Below are positions 35,066 through 42,367 of a stretch of DNA of 64,000 bases, in pieces. Positions within the stretch are counted from its first letter, which is position 1, and each line of letters opens with the position of its first letter. Location of the stretch: assembly GCA_002412775.1 (NCBI GenBank), contig DHVT01000028.1, positions 76,749 to 140,748 of the forward strand, given 5' to 3'. The position numbers were made by a program, and so were the translations under genes. The notes beneath the pieces were generated by a model. It made no database searches, was not told the DNA's origin, and worked only from the letters and a program-made list of their open reading frames with translations. The DNA is from Firmicutes bacterium UBA5201. Lineage in GTDB: Bacteria; Bacillota; Clostridia; Peptostreptococcales; Acidaminobacteraceae.

Positions 35066-35075
35066 GAAGAACATA

Positions 35076-35124
35076 AAAAGATCAAAGAACCTAAGGATTG
35101 TTGCTGACGCATTGATCTTTTTTT
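35076..35124. terminator. Bidirectional terminator-like hairpin
   Basis: Arms AAAAAGATCAA (35076-35086) and TTGATCTTTTT (35113-35123), with an inner hairpin 35095-35104/35109-35118 around TGAC. T runs lie on both strands. The inner part is a variant of the module at 35781-35804. No gene is clearly served; it may insulate the lipoprotein gene. Confidence 0.6.
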
Positions 35125-35352
35125 TATGTAATTTTTTTCGGATTAAGGCGTTTTGTCAATTCATTAACAATAAATCATATCATTACAAAACGTAAATATT
35201 AATGCTATTTCCAAATTATAATAAGTACTAAGAATTGCTTTCATTTTCAAAGTTAATCAAATTTTGATGTATTTTTAAGAATTAATAAGCAAAACAAAAG
35301 TATATTGTAATTAAGTGAAGCATAAATATAGAAAATAAAACCTTGAGGTGCT
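35125..35352. other. AT-rich leader of the lipoprotein gene
   Basis: A very AT-rich stretch of about 230 bases that should hold the promoter of the plus-strand lipoprotein gene. Several TATA-like boxes are present (for example near 35300-35310), but none pairs with a clear -35. GAGGTG lies just before the start codon. Confidence 0.4.
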
Positions 35353-35745
35353 ATGGTGAAAAAAATACTTATGATCGTCTTAACAGTCATTTTATTCTCA
35401 CAAATACTTATGGGTTGTTCAAACAAAACTGACCATATTGATTATGAAGATAGAGAGTACGATGTTTCATTGTCTTATGAACTAAAATATGATGTTGATA
35501 TATTTGATGATTTATCACAGGAAAAGATTAGAAAAATATTAGGTGTTATTATGGATAAAGTTCTACTTGATGATGACATAGAATTTGTTGCAAAGACAAA
35601 ACTTGATAAAGTAATGAATCCATATGAAGTAAATGCAGACTCTATAATTGAAAACGTCCTGAAAGAGAATGGAATCAATGATACCGATAAAATTGATTTG
35701 GCAAAAGCAAAAATGACTATAAAAAAAATAAAACGTAATAAATGA
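35353..35745 (+). CDS. Small orphan lipoprotein
   Basis: 130 residues. The N-terminal signal is MVKKILMIVLTVILFSQILM with a lipobox ending in LMGC, so Cys22 should be lipidated and the protein anchored outside the membrane. The mature part is acidic, then Lys-rich at the C terminus (KMTIKKIKRNK), with no recognizable domain. It is on the plus strand between minus-strand operons, very AT-rich and surrounded by repeats, which suggests recent acquisition or rapid evolution. A hairpin terminator follows at 35781-35811. Confidence 0.8.
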   Translation: MVKKILMIVLTVILFSQILMGCSNKTDHIDYEDREYDVSLSYELKYDVDIFDDLSQEKIRKILGVIMDKVLLDDDIEFVAKTKLDKVMNPYEVNADSIIENVLKENGINDTDKIDLAKAKMTIKKIKRNK

Positions 35746-35780
35746 CGTTAATGACGACATAAAGTAAAAGAGCGATTTTA

Positions 35781-35811
35781 GGATTGATGCTGACGCATTG
35801 ATCCATTTTTT
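35781..35811 (+). terminator. Terminator after the lipoprotein gene
   Basis: A 10-bp stem (35781-35790 with 35795-35804) around TGAC, containing two adjacent G-U/U-G pairs, followed by ATTTTTT. The same hairpin recurs at 39570-39600 on the other strand and, degenerate, at 35095-35118. Confidence 0.8.
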
Positions 35812-35853
35812 ATGTAATTACTTCGAATATAAAATGTTCCTTGTACTTTGATC

Positions 35854-35912
35854 TTCCCAACCACTGCGCACGTTTGTGTGCAAAACTACTTGGCTTCAGC
35901 CAAAAACTAAAC
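35854..35912 (+). repeat. Linker/hairpin array B
   Basis: Starts TTCCCAACCACT (35854-35865). Then hairpin TGCGCAC/GTGTGCA (35865-35882), linker AAAACTACT, hairpin TTGGCT/AGCCAA (35890-35903) and linker AAAACTA. The stems differ from those in arrays A and C except for the TTGGC type. Confidence 0.65.
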
Positions 35913-35920
35913 AACCAACC

Positions 35921-35956
35921 CAAAAAGGATTGAAGCTTTAAGCGACAATCCTTTTG
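35921..35956 (-). terminator. Probable terminator of nadA-nadB-nadC
   Basis: Arms CAAAAAGGATTG (35921-35932) and CAATCCTTTTG (35946-35956) give a stem of about 10 bp followed on the minus strand by TTTTTG. It lies about 120 bases after the nadC stop; no better terminator is seen between. Confidence 0.6.
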
Positions 35957-35998
35957 CATTGTTACAATTTATTTTGTACTTTCTCACTTGATCTTCCG

Positions 35999-36043
35999 TT
36001 TTTCCTGCTCTTCCCGCTCTTCCTGAACTCCCTGCTCTCCCTG
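35999..36043 (-). repeat. 9-bp tandem array 3, inverted
   Basis: Five units with a CAGGRAGNN core on the minus strand (one CGGGAAGAG). It is related to arrays at 34851-34887 and 34969-35031 but points the other way, so the lipoprotein gene is framed by oppositely oriented copies. A GGCACC-ATA-GGTGCC hairpin follows (36043-36057). Confidence 0.75.
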
Positions 36044-36077
36044 GCACCATAGGTGCCTCCTGCCTTTCCCTGCGCGC

Positions 36078-36914
36078 CTACAGCGCTCTCAAACTCAAAT
36101 CAAGCGCGCGCACCGAATGCGTCAAAGCGCCAACAGAAATCAGATCCACACCCGTCTTGGCCACTTCGTGAACACGCTCAAGAGACATGTTGCCGGAAGC
36201 TTCAAGATGGACTCTACCACCTGAGATTCTGACCGCTTCAGCCATATCCTCATTACTCATGTTGTCGAGCAGGACCACATCGACCCCAGCGGTTATCGCT
36301 TCCTCAAGTTCCGAGACCGACCTGATCTCCACTTCGATTTTGACCATATGCGAAACTTTGGCCTTGCACCGCGTCACAGCCTCAGTGATGCCACCCACCG
36401 CGTCAATGTGATTGTCCTTGATCAGCACCGCATCATATAGTCCCATGCGATGGTTGTGACCCCCACCGATGACCACGGCCTTCTTGTCCAAAAGCCTGAG
36501 TCCCGGAGCCGTTTTTCTCGTATCTACAATCTTCGCCTTATAAGGAGCCACTGCTTCAACATAGAGCCTGGTTGCAGTCGCTATGCCCGACATCCTCTGC
36601 AAAAGATTGAGCGCTGTCCGTTCCGCCATAAGCAAACGCGATGTCAAACCAGTGATGCTCGCCACCTGATCGCCGCTCTTCACCCGGTCTCCATCCCCAA
36701 ACATGAAGGTCAATTCGGCACATGGATCCATAGCTTTGAACACGCCCTCAAAGACCTGAAGTCCGCCTATGACGCCGTCCTCTTTTGCAATCAACACAAA
36801 GGAAGACCTGTGATCGGGCTCAAAAATGCTTTCGGAAGTCAAATCCATACCTTGAGTGTCTTCATAAAGCGCCCCTGCAATAATCTCTTCGACTCTATCA
36901 AATTTCATTCTCAT
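36078..36914 (-). CDS. nadC: Nicotinate-nucleotide pyrophosphorylase (quinolinate PRTase)
   Basis: Converts quinolinate and PRPP to nicotinate mononucleotide, the third step of de novo NAD synthesis. About 278 residues. Conserved segments are RTALNLLQRMSGIATATRLY, VDTRKTAPGLRLLDKKAVVI and VDVVLLDNMSNEDM, followed by LEASGNMSLERVHEVAKTGV. Two in-frame ATGs (36914 and 36908) both lie after GAGGAG inside the nadB end, so the exact start is open. It overlaps nadB. Confidence 0.95.
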   Translation of the reverse strand: MRMKFDRVEEIIAGALYEDTQGMDLTSESIFEPDHRSSFVLIAKEDGVIGGLQVFEGVFKAMDPCAELTFMFGDGDRVKSGDQVASITGLTSRLLMAERTALNLLQRMSGIATATRLYVEAVAPYKAKIVDTRKTAPGLRLLDKKAVVIGGGHNHRMGLYDAVLIKDNHIDAVGGITEAVTRCKAKVSHMVKIEVEIRSVSELEEAITAGVDVVLLDNMSNEDMAEAVRISGGRVHLEASGNMSLERVHEVAKTGVDLISVGALTHSVRALDLSLRAL

Positions 36915-38370
36915 CTCGCTCCTCAATCATTTTTTTCAACATTTCACGCATCAACACAATCACATGAAAATTTCTCAAATCCTCCCAATTGGGCAATCTG
37001 TGTCCTTTCGGTTCCCACAGCGCCGCCTCCAGCCTCTCTTTCATATCTGAAATCGCATCAAAATTTTTCACAACGCCCATGTTGCGCGTCATCCATGCCT
37101 GCAATGAACCAAAACTCATATTGAAATACGGCACCTCCCTGAGAGCAATCCATTTCAAATCATCCACTCTTAAAGAATCCCCTGAAATCGCTCTCGCTGT
37201 CCGCCTACCGAAAACCAACGCTTCAAGGAGGGAATTGCTGGCCAATCGATTCTTGCCGTGCACGCCGGTATGTGAGCACTCTCCAACGGCATATAGACCT
37301 CTCAGGCTCGTCTTGCCGTCAAGATCCGTCTTAAGTCCCCCCATATAATAATGCATGCAAGGCACAACCGGAATCATGGTATGTGCTGGATTGATCCCGA
37401 AATTCCTGCAACAATCATAAATGGTCGGAAAACGCTCTTTGAAAAAACGCTCATCAAGGTGCGTCGCATCCAGATAAACATAGCCAAGTGACTGATGCTC
37501 AATCACATCGTGTATCGCCCTTGACACCACATCCCTCGGAGCCAGCTCCTTCATCGGATGCACACCCTCCATAAAACGGTTCATGTTCTCATCGCGCAAA
37601 ACCGCACCTTCACCTCTGACCGCCTCGGAAATCAAAAAATGTCTGCTCTCATAATGATCGTTGCCGTAAAGTCCTGTCGGATGAAACTGCAAATCGGTCA
37701 GACCCGCCGTCTTCACTCCGGCCTCAATGCCCATAGCAATTCCAGTCCCTTCGATTCCAATCGCATTCGTCGTATTCGAATAAAGCTGCCCCACACCGCC
37801 AGTGGCAAGCACCACACTTGGAGCCATGAAAATCCTTTGAGCATCCTCAATCAACGCCTCAACCCCGGCACAACATTCCCCGGTCGAAATCAATCTATAA
37901 ACGTAAGCATGATCATAATGGGCAATATTGTCTCTCTCCAAAACACGCTCATATAGCTTCGAAAGCACCGTCTTTCCCGTATGGTCACCCATTCTTAGTA
38001 TTCTCGCCACGGCATGAGCGCCCTCAAGTCCAAGCTTATACCCGCGCTCATCCGCATCGAACTCAACGCCATAGCCCTCGATAATCCTGATATTCTCCAC
38101 CGCTTCATCCACCAAAACCCGCACCGCGCCCGGATCATTGGCAAAATGCCCACACGCCATCGTATCCGCAAAATGCTTCTCGCTGTCATCCGCCTCGCCA
38201 ATTGCGGTTGCAATACCGCCCTGCGCCAAATAGCTGTTGGTCTTGGTGATGTCCCCTTCGGACAAAATCAATATCCTCAAATCAGGACCGAGTTGCAACG
38301 CCGTATACAATCCGGCCAATCCCGCCCCGACTATGATGACATCATAAGCCTCACGCCTCACCGCCATCAT
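36898..38370 (-). CDS. nadB: L-aspartate oxidase
   Basis: A FAD enzyme oxidizing L-aspartate to iminoaspartate, which NadA uses. In an anaerobe fumarate is the likely electron acceptor. 490 residues. FAD-binding start DVIIVGAGLAGLYTALQLGP, then TNSYLAQGGIATAIGEADDS (the SxxAQGG loop), and VVPCMHYYMGGLKTDLDGKT with the substrate/FAD contact HYxMGG. GLYAVGECSHTGVHGKNRLA is the second FAD motif. It overlaps nadA by 4 bases. Confidence 0.96.
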   Translation of the reverse strand: MMAVRREAYDVIIVGAGLAGLYTALQLGPDLRILILSEGDITKTNSYLAQGGIATAIGEADDSEKHFADTMACGHFANDPGAVRVLVDEAVENIRIIEGYGVEFDADERGYKLGLEGAHAVARILRMGDHTGKTVLSKLYERVLERDNIAHYDHAYVYRLISTGECCAGVEALIEDAQRIFMAPSVVLATGGVGQLYSNTTNAIGIEGTGIAMGIEAGVKTAGLTDLQFHPTGLYGNDHYESRHFLISEAVRGEGAVLRDENMNRFMEGVHPMKELAPRDVVSRAIHDVIEHQSLGYVYLDATHLDERFFKERFPTIYDCCRNFGINPAHTMIPVVPCMHYYMGGLKTDLDGKTSLRGLYAVGECSHTGVHGKNRLASNSLLEALVFGRRTARAISGDSLRVDDLKWIALREVPYFNMSFGSLQAWMTRNMGVVKNFDAISDMKERLEAALWEPKGHRLPNWEDLRNFHVIVLMREMLKKMIEERDENEI

Positions 38371-39284
38371 CTGATTTTCATCATGGCGTCAATAGCTTCA
38401 AACGCCTTCACACGTATATTTTCATCCACCTCAATCGCATTGGTGCCATCGCGAAGCACCCTATAAACATCCTCAAGCGTCGTCTTTTTCATATTGGGAC
38501 ACACCATAGCATCGTCCAGCAGCACAATATTCTTCTCAGGATTATTCCGCCGAATCGTCGAAATCACACCTTCCTCCGTGCCAATCACAATCGTCTCCGC
38601 ATCCACCGTCTCACACCTGCTGATAATCTGTGACGTACTGCCCACAAAATCGGCATACTCAAGCACCTCTGGGCGGCACTCCGGGTGGACCATCAAATAG
38701 GCATCCGGATATTTCGCCATAGTCCTCGCCACATCCATCGACTCCACCCTATGATGCGTTGGACAAAATCCCCTCCAAACCGCAATCTCTCGCTCCGGAC
38801 ATTGCCTGCTCACGTACCCACCAAGATTCTGATCCGGCACAAACAAAATCCGCTCGGCCTCAAGACTCGAAACCACCTTCTCCGCATTGGACGAAGTACA
38901 ACAAATATCACTTTCAGCCTTGACCTCAGCCGAAGAATTTACATAACACACCACTTTCAGACCTGGATCCGCCTCTTTTGCCTTCCTCACGTCATCTGCG
39001 GTAACCATGTCCGCCATCGGGCACCCGGCACCCATGTTCGGGAGAAGCACCGTCTTCGACGGTGAGAGAATTTTAGCCGTTTCCGCCATGAAACTCACCC
39101 CGCAGATCACCAAAATAGCCTCTTCGCTGTCCGCCGCGATTCTCGCCATTTCAAGCGAATCACCCACATGGTCAGCAATAGCCTTCACTTCATCAATCTG
39201 ATAATGATGAGCAAGAATCATCGCGCCCTTCTCTTGCTTCAATCTTAAAATTTCACTTTCCAGTTCATTCACCATTAAACTCAC
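38367..39284 (-). CDS. nadA: Quinolinate synthase
   Basis: A [4Fe-4S] enzyme condensing iminoaspartate with dihydroxyacetone phosphate to quinolinate. 305 residues. Substrate-binding start GAMILAHHYQIDEVKAIADH. The three cluster Cys lie in NMGAGCPMADM, in the DICCTSSNAEKV region and in FCPTHHRV. It is the first gene of nadA-nadB-nadC. The promoter region carries a possible NiaR operator (39307-39322). Confidence 0.96.
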   Translation of the reverse strand: MSLMVNELESEILRLKQEKGAMILAHHYQIDEVKAIADHVGDSLEMARIAADSEEAILVICGVSFMAETAKILSPSKTVLLPNMGAGCPMADMVTADDVRKAKEADPGLKVVCYVNSSAEVKAESDICCTSSNAEKVVSSLEAERILFVPDQNLGGYVSRQCPEREIAVWRGFCPTHHRVESMDVARTMAKYPDAYLMVHPECRPEVLEYADFVGSTSQIISRCETVDAETIVIGTEEGVISTIRRNNPEKNIVLLDDAMVCPNMKKTTLEDVYRVLRDGTNAIEVDENIRVKAFEAIDAMMKIR

Positions 39285-39306
39285 ACCTCAACTTCTTCTT
39301 GAATAT

Positions 39307-39362
39307 ACACCTGTCTTGTCACTAGTCGTAGTAAATATACCACATTATGAGATTGAGTTCAA
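39307..39362 (-). promoter_or_regulatory. nad operon promoter and possible NiaR operator
   Basis: Minus strand: -35 TTGAAC (39357-39362), 17-base spacer, -10 TATATT (39334-39339). ACACCTGTCTTGTCAC (plus strand 39307-39322) lies just downstream of the -10 and resembles, from memory, the operator of the nicotinate-responsive repressor NiaR. The -35 lies on the edge of a REP palindrome. Confidence 0.6.
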
Positions 39363-39400
39363 GGTACCAATTGGGGACAGTCCCCAATTGGTACCTTGAA
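39358..39400. repeat. REP palindrome 1 near nadA
   Basis: A perfect inverted repeat, 20-base arms with CAG between (left arm TTCAAGGTACCAATTGGGGA). It is a fused, head-to-head version of the REP arms at 26.3 and 34.9 kb. Confidence 0.88.
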
Positions 39401-39465
39401 AGTAGTTAGTGGTTTTTGGCTTACGCCAAGTGGTTTTGCGCTCATAGGAGCGCAGTGGTTAGGAA
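39401..39465 (-). repeat. Linker/hairpin array C-left (minus-oriented)
   Basis: Hairpins TTGGC-TTAC-GCCAA (39416-39429) and TGCGCTC-ATAG-GAGCGCA (39437-39454) are separated by GTGGTTT. The boundary AGTGGTTAGGAA lies at 39454-39465. The same order of parts as array A-left, with different stem bases. Confidence 0.65.
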
Positions 39466-39536
39466 GTTCAAAAGATAACAGATATATTTTTCAGTGTGTT
39501 ATTATCATTTTTTTCCGGTGCATAGCACAAGTTCAA

Positions 39537-39569
39537 AGTACCAATTGGGGACAGTCCCCAATTGGTACT
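39537..39569. repeat. REP palindrome 2 near mbl
   Basis: A perfect 15-base inverted repeat around CAG (left arm AGTACCAATTGGGGA), nearly the same as 39358-39400. Confidence 0.88.
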
Positions 39570-39600
39570 AAAAAAAGGATCAATGCGTCAGCATCAATCC
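39570..39600 (-). terminator. Recurrent wobble hairpin, likely mbl terminator
   Basis: Minus-strand arms GGATTGATGC (39591-39600) and GCATTGATCC (39577-39586) around TGAC, followed by TTTTTTT. Identical stem to 35781-35804. It would end transcripts coming from mbl, about 130 bases after its stop. Confidence 0.75.
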
Positions 39601-39619
39601 TTAATCTTTTATCTTCTCC

Positions 39620-39632
39620 GGTGCGAAGCACC
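39620..39632. repeat. Small hairpin GGTGC-GAA-GCACC
   Basis: The reverse complement of the 35053-35065 module with shared flanks. Located between the terminator hairpin and array C-right. Confidence 0.5.
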
Positions 39633-39654
39633 AATCTTTTGCAATCTTTCGCTT

Positions 39655-39728
39655 TTCCTAACCACTTGGCGTCAGTCAAAAACCACTTGGCGATAGCCAA
39701 AAACCACCGGGCGCGCTTCACAGCGCCC
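39655..39728 (+). repeat. Linker/hairpin array C-right (plus-oriented)
   Basis: Starts TTCCTAACCACT (39655-39666). Then hairpin TTGGC-GTCA-GTCAA (one mismatch), linker AAACCACT, hairpin TTGGC-GATA-GCCAA (39687-39700), linker AAACCACC, and hairpin GGGCGC/GCGCCC (39709-39728), whose last base is the mbl stop codon edge. Confidence 0.65.
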
Positions 39729-40759
39729 TAATAATACTTCTTCTTCCCAGTAGTAGTCATCATGTTCTTCTCAAGAATATCAAGGTGCTCAAGGCTCATG
39801 CCTGTACCTTTGGCGACACAGCTGACCGCATCATCGGCGATGTAGGTCGGAATGCCGGTTCTTTTTTCAATGAGTTTGTTGAGACCGTTGAGGAGTGACC
39901 CGCCACCTGTGAGGACAATACCTCTGGAGCTGATGTCCGAAGCAAGTTCCGGTGGTGTTTTTTCAAGTACGAAGTGGACCGCATCGCATACGGTATTGAC
40001 CACTTCTTGAAGTGCCTCGAGCATTTCCTCGCTTGAAATTGAAATGTTCTTTGGTAGGCCCGTGATGAGGTCTCTGCCTCTACAGTCCATTTTTATGGAT
40101 TTTGTTCTTGGATATGCCGTGCCGACATTGATTTTTAATTCTTCGGCAGTACGCTCACCAATCAACAAGTTATGTCTTTTTCTTAAGTATTTGATAATGG
40201 CTTCATCGAACTTGTCACCAGCCACTTTAATGGAAGTGCTGACCACAATACCGCCAAGTGAGATGACAGCGATGTCAGAAGTACCACCACCGATGTCGAT
40301 GACCATGTTGCCATCTGGCTTGGTGATGTCAAGTCCGGCACCGATTGCAGCCGCGATTGGCTCCTCGATCAAAAATGTTTTGCCACCGCCAGCTTCCATG
40401 GTCGCGTCCAGTACTGCACGCTTTTCCACTTCGGTGACGCCGCTTGGAACGCAGATGATTATCTTAGGTTTGAACAATCTTCTTCTACCACATGTTTTAT
40501 TGATGAAGTATCTGAGCATGCGCTCAGTGACATCATAATCCGATATGACACCATCTTTGAGTGGTCTGATCGCAATGATGTTGCCCGGTGTTCTTCCAAG
40601 CATCTTTCTCGCTTCGTTGCCCACTGCGAGTACGCGATCCGTATTTTTATCTATTGCCACGACCGATGGCTCTCTCAGAACTATGCCTTTTCCTTTTATA
40701 TACACAAGCACACTTGCCGTTCCAAGGTCTATGCCGATTTCTGTGCCTACTCCAAACAT
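39728..40759 (-). CDS. mbl: MreB/Mbl-type cell-shape actin homologue
   Basis: A membrane-associated actin-like filament protein guiding lateral wall synthesis. 343 residues. Phosphate loops EIGIDLGTASVLVYIKGKGI and MVIDIGGGTSDIAVISLGGI, then GIVLTGGGSLLNGLNKLIEK are the actin/Hsp70-type nucleotide-binding motifs. Position downstream of murA points to Mbl rather than MreB, since no mreC/mreD follow. In B. subtilis flhO-flhP follow mbl directly; here nadABC and repeats intervene. Confidence 0.93.
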   Translation of the reverse strand: MFGVGTEIGIDLGTASVLVYIKGKGIVLREPSVVAIDKNTDRVLAVGNEARKMLGRTPGNIIAIRPLKDGVISDYDVTERMLRYFINKTCGRRRLFKPKIIICVPSGVTEVEKRAVLDATMEAGGGKTFLIEEPIAAAIGAGLDITKPDGNMVIDIGGGTSDIAVISLGGIVVSTSIKVAGDKFDEAIIKYLRKRHNLLIGERTAEELKINVGTAYPRTKSIKMDCRGRDLITGLPKNISISSEEMLEALQEVVNTVCDAVHFVLEKTPPELASDISSRGIVLTGGGSLLNGLNKLIEKRTGIPTYIADDAVSCVAKGTGMSLEHLDILEKNMMTTTGKKKYY

Positions 40760-40798
40760 GAATTTCCACCTTCCACTACCATTATTTTAACTGCTGAT

Positions 40799-42061
40799 CT
40801 ATTTGTTGACTCTTACAATGTTTGCACCAAGTGCCAGTAGATCGTTCTCAATTTTAGGGTAACCACGATCGATATGGTAAATCTCATCGATTTCAGTCTC
40901 ACCTTCAGCTATAAGTCCCGCCAAAACAAGCGCGGCACCGGCTCTAAGGTCCGTCGCCTTGACTTGTGCGCCTTGAAGCACTTTCACACCTTGTATTACA
41001 GCACTGTGGCCTTCGATTTTAATGTTTGCTCCCATACGGTTGATCTCAGCGACATGTCTGAATCTGTTTTCAAAAACAGTCTCGTTGATGACACTTGTCC
41101 CTTCAGAAACAGACAAAAGCACCATGAACTGAGCCTGCGCATCCGTAGGAAAACCTGGATATGGCAAAGTCGTAAGGTCCACCGCCTTGAGTTCTCCTGT
41201 AGCTATCACTCGAATCACATCGTCATCATCTTCAACAATGACACCCATTTCACGAAGTTTTGCAGTCACTGGTTTGACGTGGCTCGAAACTACATTTTCA
41301 ATAGTGATGTCACCTTTGGTGATGGCGGCAGCAACCATAAATGTCGCGGCAATGATTCTATCCGGGATGGTTTGATGTTTGGTGCCGGTCATTTTTTCAA
41401 CCCCGTTAATGCGGATCGTATCCGTTCCGGCGCCTTTTACATTTGCACCCATTTCATTTAAAAAGTTTGCAAGGTCTATGATCTCAGGTTCTTTTGCGGC
41501 GTTTTGAATCAAAGTCTGTCCTTTTGCCATGGTGGCTGCCATCATGATGTTCTCCGTGGCGCCCACACTTGGGAAGTCGAGATAGATTTCAGAACCCACC
41601 AAACCATTTTCTGCTTTGGCTTCAATATAACCGTGACCTAACGTCACTTCAGCTCCCAGAGCTTGGAAACCTTTCAAATGTAAATCTATAGGTCTTGCGC
41701 CGATGGCACAGCCACCTGGCATGGAAATTTTAGAAATACCCTTTTTTGCAAGCAACGGACCCATGACCAAAAAAGATGCTCTCATCTTTTGGATCAACTC
41801 ATAAGGCGCTTCACAAAGCAATTTTTCAGCTGGCGTTGTGACAATAGTCTCATTTTCCCTATCATAGTCTACACTTAATCCCAAAGACTCGAGCAATGTG
41901 ATCATAACTTCAACATCCAAAAGACCTGGAACACTCTCTATAGTACACTGCTCGTCGGCCAATATGGATGCGGCAAGCAATTTCAAAACGGAATTTTTGG
42001 CACCCTTGAGTTTAACACTTCCTATAAGGGGTCCACTTTTCTTAACGATTAATTTTGACAA
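40799..42061 (-). CDS. murA: UDP-N-acetylglucosamine 1-carboxyvinyltransferase
   Basis: The first committed step of peptidoglycan synthesis: adds enolpyruvate from PEP to UDP-GlcNAc. 420 residues with a TTG start at 42061, chosen because GGAGG lies 7 bases upstream; an earlier in-frame TTG has no such site. Motifs are GSVKLKGAKNSVLKLLAAS (Lys22/Asn23-type KN) and KISMPGGCAIGARPIDLHLK with the catalytic Cys in GGCAIG, the target of fosfomycin. It lies between atpC and mbl. Confidence 0.96.
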   Translation of the reverse strand: MSKLIVKKSGPLIGSVKLKGAKNSVLKLLAASILADEQCTIESVPGLLDVEVMITLLESLGLSVDYDRENETIVTTPAEKLLCEAPYELIQKMRASFLVMGPLLAKKGISKISMPGGCAIGARPIDLHLKGFQALGAEVTLGHGYIEAKAENGLVGSEIYLDFPSVGATENIMMAATMAKGQTLIQNAAKEPEIIDLANFLNEMGANVKGAGTDTIRINGVEKMTGTKHQTIPDRIIAATFMVAAAITKGDITIENVVSSHVKPVTAKLREMGVIVEDDDDVIRVIATGELKAVDLTTLPYPGFPTDAQAQFMVLLSVSEGTSVINETVFENRFRHVAEINRMGANIKIEGHSAVIQGVKVLQGAQVKATDLRAGAALVLAGLIAEGETEIDEIYHIDRGYPKIENDLLALGANIVRVNK

Positions 42062-42367
42062 TTTTTTTCCTCCATTCAAGTTTGAACAATAACACTCTCA
42101 ATCTATAAGTAATTTCATTATTTTCAACTCAATTCAGTAAACCATTAAAACGGCAGTTTCCTTTATTATTATATATAAAAAAGCAATTAGTATCCACTAA
42201 ATTTTATGTTTTTTTTCATTATTTTTATGACGAAAGCACCTTAAATCGAATATTCAAGGCAAATGTTGCGATAATTCATTAAATTTCTTTCAAATCCATT
42301 CAAAATGTTGGTCGCTCAAAGTAAAGATGACCAGTCATACGACTGGTCACCTAAAGTTTCATATTTC
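42062..42367. other. Intergenic between atpC and murA
   Basis: About 300 bases, very AT-rich at 42160-42240. A TATATATAATAA stretch near 42170-42180 could be a minus-strand -10 for murA, but I cannot place a -35. A hairpin lies at 42328-42349. No small gene is seen. Confidence 0.4.
42328..42349 (-). terminator. Possible terminator of the atp operon
   Basis: A 9-bp perfect stem (TGACCAGTC/GACTGGTCA) with a 4-base loop, 19 bases after the atpC stop. The following T tract is poor (TCTTTACTTT), so Rho (encoded here) or another factor may help. Confidence 0.5.

Noticed and set aside
34676..35112. Open frames on the minus strand with Leu-His-Ser/Phe or Pro-Cys-Thr repeats
   Set aside because: The repeats come only from translating the 9-bp tandem array and REP sequence; there is no ribosome-binding site, no family match, and two different frames are equally open.
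26211..39728. CRISPR arrays
   Set aside because: Linker/hairpin arrays superficially look like repeats and spacers, but the conserved unit is only about 9 bases, the variable part is itself palindromic, and no cas genes are present.
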